DNA from: Gammaproteobacteria bacterium
GTDB lineage: Bacteria > Pseudomonadota > Gammaproteobacteria > Pseudomonadales > Azotimanducaceae
Direction: 5' to 3'
Length of the DNA stretch: 64,000 nt
Assembly: GCA_026707735.1 (NCBI GenBank)
Contig: JAPOWH010000010.1
Coordinates: 186,001 to 250,000 of the forward strand
Positions 61,039-64,000 of the stretch are shown here, in pieces (the first letter of the stretch is position 1; each line of letters begins with the position of its first letter). Under the pieces are notes generated by a model that was not told the DNA's origin, searched no databases, and saw only the letters and a program-made list of their open reading frames with translations. The position numbers and the translations under genes were made by a program.

Positions 61039-62259
61039 TCAATTGGGAGGTCTGTCGAAAACAACCTGCTGCTCGTATAGTGTCTCGATTTCTTCATCGG
61101 ACATGTCCAACCAACTAGAAAGGACTTCCCTATTGTTATTCCCCAGTGGAGGACATGGAGTCCAGTCTTGGTTTGAAATCCCATCCATTTTGATGGGATT
61201 CCCCGGCATGGGAGTGCCTTGGTCCAAGGGAACAAAGAATCCTCGAGCTTGAACTTGCTTGTCTGCGACCATGTCGGGCGTTCGTCGCACATGCCCGACG
61301 GGCACACACTTCTGCTGCAGCAAACTCTCGACGTCATTGTGGTCGCGAACTGATGTCCAACGCGTGATTTGGCGATCAATTTCCACTCGTTTTTTCCGCC
61401 GCTCATGGACTGCTAGCTCGTCATCAAGAGTGTTAATGCAGCCGCACATCGCGATCCAATCAGCGTCGTCACGGCAGGCTATAGCAACCCACTGATCCTC
61501 GCCGACACACCTGTAAATCCCATGGGGAACCATAGACGGATGTGCGTTGCCTAGTCGCGTCAGCTCTGCGCCCAATTGATGGTCAACTAACCATGCTCCA
61601 TTGGCCGACACCGCTGATTCGTGCAACGACATTTCAACAAGAGAGCCCTTGCCGGTGGCATCCCGATTTCGGAGAGCTGTGAGGACTGCACACACAGAGT
61701 GCGCCGCTGCAATTGGATCGGGCAATGCCATTGCTGTCGAACGTGGTTCGGCGCACGAATAGCCCATGACGTGAGTCAATCCGGACATGGGTTCTACAGT
61801 GGGACCAAAGGCCACCCAGTCCTTGTAGGGGCCCGACAATCCAAAGCCTGGCATTGCTACATGAATGATTCTGGGATTTCGTTTCTGAAGGACTGTGTAG
61901 TCCAAGTCGAGTGCGGACATCGCGCGTGCGCTGAAGTTCTCTATAACTACATCCGCAACTTCAACGAGATCTAAGAAGACCGTTCGGCCCTGATCGCTCT
62001 TGAGGTCCAGTCCAATGCTTTTCTTGTTTCTTTGTAGCTTTACAAACGCCGCGTTCTTGTTGTATGGTTCTTCTCCGCCGTGGCCTCCAACAAATCCCGC
62101 TATCGGCTTGCCTGGATAGGTTCTTGGACCACGGCTCATAGGGGCCTCTACCTTAAGTACCTGCGCTCCTAAATCGGCGAGTATTCGGGTAGCTAACGGA
62201 CCCGCCCATACATGAGTCAGGTCGAGTATCCGTACATCTCTTAGTGGTCCGTTGGCCAT
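61039..62259 (-). CDS. CoA-transferase family III (CaiB/BaiF) protein
   Basis: A 406-residue protein. It starts with the family motif LRDVRILDLTHVWAGPLATRIL and LADLGAQVLKVEAP, and continues with KKSIGLDLKSDQGR, followed by DVVIENFSARAM. The catalytic Asp is in LPDPIAA (about residue 169), which would form the aspartyl-CoA thioester. Such enzymes transfer CoA between carboxylic acids. It is 15 bp after a shorter second family member. It may act with it as a heterodimer and with the hydratase upstream in degrading an unknown acid. No signal peptide is present. Confidence 0.92.
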   Translation of the reverse strand: MANGPLRDVRILDLTHVWAGPLATRILADLGAQVLKVEAPMSRGPRTYPGKPIAGFVGGHGGEEPYNKNAAFVKLQRNKKSIGLDLKSDQGRTVFLDLVEVADVVIENFSARAMSALDLDYTVLQKRNPRIIHVAMPGFGLSGPYKDWVAFGPTVEPMSGLTHVMGYSCAEPRSTAMALPDPIAAAHSVCAVLTALRNRDATGKGSLVEMSLHESAVSANGAWLVDHQLGAELTRLGNAHPSMVPHGIYRCVGEDQWVAIACRDDADWIAMCGCINTLDDELAVHERRKKRVEIDRQITRWTSVRDHNDVESLLQQKCVPVGHVRRTPDMVADKQVQARGFFVPLDQGTPMPGNPIKMDGISNQDWTPCPPLGNNNREVLSSWLDMSDEEIETLYEQQVVFDRPPN

Positions 62260-62274
62260 TTGAGATCTCGATAG

Positions 62275-63279
62275 TTAGACAAGGTCGGTTGAGGGAGAGG
62301 ATTCATGAATCACCCAAGGAAGACGCGGCAGTTTTACTCGTTTGCCGTTTTCGAGAATACGCTCTTCCCACATTCGTCGTCTGGACAGGTGCTCATCGTC
62401 GAGGACTTCGTCAAATGTAAGGATTGATCCCAAAGGTATACGACACTCAACAGCTCGCAATTGGATCTCGCTACGAGTTAGTCCAATGAGCACATTTCTG
62501 GTGATTTCATGCAAGGCCTCTCGATGGTGCATTCTGCGCGCGTTCGTTATGAATCGTTCGTCGAGTACAAGCTCCGGCAGTTCGAGAAACGCGACAAACG
62601 GGTCCCAAAATCCAGGAACGATGTTGATGTAGACCCACCCATCCTTGCACTCGAACATATTCGTCGGAACGACAGACCAAAAATCATTTCCGTGTCTTGA
62701 GCGAACTATGTTCGCGCAATGCCACATCACAGTAGTGAATTGGCTGAGCGCCATTACAACTTCCAGCTTGCTGATGTCAATCGTATTGGGCTCGCATGCA
62801 TGGCGACACGCCTGAGCTGCGGAGTACGCAAAGGCACCTGACTGAAAATCAACGAAGTGCCCTGGCAATGTGAGCGGCTCACGATCGGCGTCTCCCATCA
62901 GGAAGGTGAAGCCTCCCATCGCCAGTAGTGTCGAGGAGGTAGCCTGCCAGTTTCGGTGCGGTCCAGTTCTGCCAAACGGAGTAATGGCAATCTTGACTGC
63001 GCTTGGCCATTCGTCGAGATTCCAATTATCAATGGAGTCAGCACAATCCGCGTCAAGGATGATTACGTCCGCTTCCTCTACCAAGCGTCGAATAAGAGCG
63101 GCATTTGATGTCTCAATGATTTGCTTGCCGCCATCGAGAAACGCCTTCAATGCTTCTCGAGAAACATAAGCAGGATCGCGTTCTCCAGTGTCCACTCGTA
63201 CGACATCGTGTCCTGATTGAGCGAATAGGCGCCCGCAATACCCAGCCGCATACCCCCCAATTTCCACAATCTTGTCCAT
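62275..63279 (-). CDS. CoA-transferase family III (CaiB/BaiF) protein, short divergent member
   Basis: A 334-residue protein. The N-terminus (MDKIVEIGGYAAGYCGRLFAQSG) and the SAVKIAITPFGRTGPHRNW strand fit the CaiB/BaiF fold, but the first loop is shortened and the total length is about 70 residues less than the neighbour. The expected catalytic Asp aligns with HFVDFQSG. The long N-terminal extension of glycine residues binding CoA is weak. It could be a catalytically weaker subunit of a heterodimer with the 406-residue protein. It starts at ATG 63279 and diverges little in orientation from the hydratase upstream, with 165 bp in between. Confidence 0.82.
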   Translation of the reverse strand: MDKIVEIGGYAAGYCGRLFAQSGHDVVRVDTGERDPAYVSREALKAFLDGGKQIIETSNAALIRRLVEEADVIILDADCADSIDNWNLDEWPSAVKIAITPFGRTGPHRNWQATSSTLLAMGGFTFLMGDADREPLTLPGHFVDFQSGAFAYSAAQACRHACEPNTIDISKLEVVMALSQFTTVMWHCANIVRSRHGNDFWSVVPTNMFECKDGWVYINIVPGFWDPFVAFLELPELVLDERFITNARRMHHREALHEITRNVLIGLTRSEIQLRAVECRIPLGSILTFDEVLDDEHLSRRRMWEERILENGKRVKLPRLPWVIHESSPSTDLV

Positions 63280-63444
63280 TTCTTATTGTCGAAATGCGTC
63301 AAATACGTTGACACGATTCCCTAATGAACGGAGCTCCCTCAGCATTTGGAGTGTGCACTGGTTTTTGTTTCTAGGCTGGCAGCAACCTATTGCTTGTCGA
63401 GTACTGACACTAGCGGAGACCATCTCCAAGCTGGCCGTAGCCGA
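63280..63444. other. Intergenic region between the hydratase and CoA-transferase genes
   Basis: The 165 bp hold no protein gene. Both neighbours read leftward, so a promoter for the two CoA-transferase genes could lie here; TTGACA-like and TATAAT-like hexamers in proper spacing were not found. Confidence 0.4.
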
Positions 63445-64000
63445 TTAATTTGCAATTTCGTCAATTAGTCCCCACGCAAGGGCAGTCTCAGCCGAAATAC
63501 GGTCCCCTGTCAGACCCATCCACGCCAATCGATGCCTCCCTATTCTGCGAAGCATACTTGCCGTTCCACCGGCACCCGGCACTAGACCCATTCTTACCTC
63601 AGGTAGCTGGAATTGCGCATGCGGCGACGAAACTACCCGGGCTGAAAACGATGGAACCTCAATTCCGGCTCCTATGCACGCGCCGTGCACGTTAACCGTC
63701 ACTCGGTCGCGAAGTGCCTCGATTAGTCTTCCAGCGTTGCGCACGGTCCGCGAAACGTGCGCAATTCCCGCGTCCCGCGCACTGCCAAACTCATCCAAGT
63801 CTCCACCAGAGCAGAATGAGGGGCCGTTACCCCTTAGTCGAACATGCTCAATGGATCGATCCTCCAAAGACAGTGCCAATCCTTCGCATAAGGCGTCACG
63901 CATTGATGACGACCACGCGTTGTGCTTTTCAGGTCGATTCAAAATCAATTCAAGCACCGGTCCAGTTCGTTCAACCAAGACGACGGGGTCGCAATCGCTA
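63445..64000 (-). CDS. Enoyl-CoA hydratase/isomerase family protein, 5' end outside window
   Basis: The frame is open to the right edge; seven in-frame codons ahead of the TTG at 63978 read Ser-Asp-Cys-Asp-Pro-Val-Val and continue into LVERTGPVLELILNRPEKHNA, the normal start region of crotonases. The true start therefore lies beyond 64,000 and few residues are missing. Oxyanion-hole motifs are present (SFCSGGDLDEF and GACIGAGIE), as are EVRMGLVPGAGGT and GLIDEIAN. The protein ends there, about 60-70 residues short of full-length enoyl-CoA hydratases, so it lacks the C-terminal helical part. It may be a natural short form or a truncated gene. The upstream context suggests acyl-CoA degradation. 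Confidence 0.85.
   Translation of the reverse strand, partial: SDCDPVVLVERTGPVLELILNRPEKHNAWSSSMRDALCEGLALSLEDRSIEHVRLRGNGPSFCSGGDLDEFGSARDAGIAHVSRTVRNAGRLIEALRDRVTVNVHGACIGAGIEVPSFSARVVSSPHAQFQLPEVRMGLVPGAGGTASMLRRIGRHRLAWMGLTGDRISAETALAWGLIDEIAN

Noticed and set aside
1-64000. tRNA, rRNA, CRISPR arrays, insertion sequences, prophage or integrase genes
   Set aside because: Intergenic regions and reading frames were scanned by eye and none showed the required structures or motifs; small RNAs without conserved sequence could still be missed.

Overview
The window reads as chromosomal DNA of a gammaproteobacterium with roughly balanced GC content. The evidence is the set of gammaproteobacterial gene pairs it carries: gpmI-yibN-secB-trmL, tatABC, hslVU-DUF971-ubiE-ubiJ-ubiB, aroKB next to ponA, rpmE divergent from priA, and gltBD. 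From memory, the same genes lie in one broad neighbourhood in Pseudomonas aeruginosa. Here they are compressed and partly shuffled, and grxC, argS, hisIE and the pilMNOPQ block are absent from their usual places. The CoA-transferase, CoA-ligase and enolase-superfamily genes would suit an uncultured, probably marine, heterotroph, but that is inference. No tRNA, rRNA, CRISPR array, insertion sequence or prophage was seen.

Layout. 1-8.3 kb: an EnvC-like 5' fragment, gpmI, a membrane rhodanese, secB, trmL, a TusA-like sulfur carrier overlapping a PP-loop tRNA-thiolation-type enzyme, dtd, tatCBA, and a large sigma-region-4-like DNA-binding protein. 8.3-15.9 kb: a leftward block of ubiB, ubiJ, ubiE, DUF971, hslU, hslV, a SPOR protein, aroB and aroK. 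16-23.4 kb: PBP1A, an AIM24/TIGR00266 protein, an M48 protease, rpmE and priA. 23.5-39 kb: a mandelate-racemase-type enzyme, a cytoplasmic thioredoxin-like protein, gltDB, an unrecognised protein with a lipoprotein, a Nudix hydrolase, malate dehydrogenase, a small conserved protein, an AMP-forming ligase and an outer-membrane barrel. 39-45.2 kb: a complete Yej-type peptide ABC importer. 45.5-49.3 kb: a 1263-residue lipoprotein that joins a VCBS/ASPIC propeller to a vanadium haloperoxidase domain. 49.7-59.2 kb: a compact nine-gene leftward operon. 59.3-64 kb: a PhoPQ-related hydrolase, two family III CoA-transferases and an enoyl-CoA hydratase that runs off the right edge.

The most unusual region is the nine-gene operon at 49,668-59,230. 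It encodes a TolQ/ExbB/MotA-type proton-channel subunit, two different proteins that each have a TolR/ExbD-like N-terminal transmembrane helix with an Asp followed by a coiled coil and a VWA domain, a PEGA plus SUMF1-fold protein lacking the catalytic cysteines, a repeat-helical membrane protein, and several secreted or membrane proteins of unknown family. I interpret it as an ion-driven, envelope-spanning machine in which VWA domains take the place of the usual TonB/Pal/peptidoglycan-binding modules. Its function is unknown.

Non-ATG starts are very common here. TTG is best supported for yibN, secB, dtd and aroB, and GTG occurs at trmL, tatA, ubiB, ponA, priA, yejB and others, so several starts below were moved from the longest reading frame using ribosome-binding sites, overlaps and family lengths.
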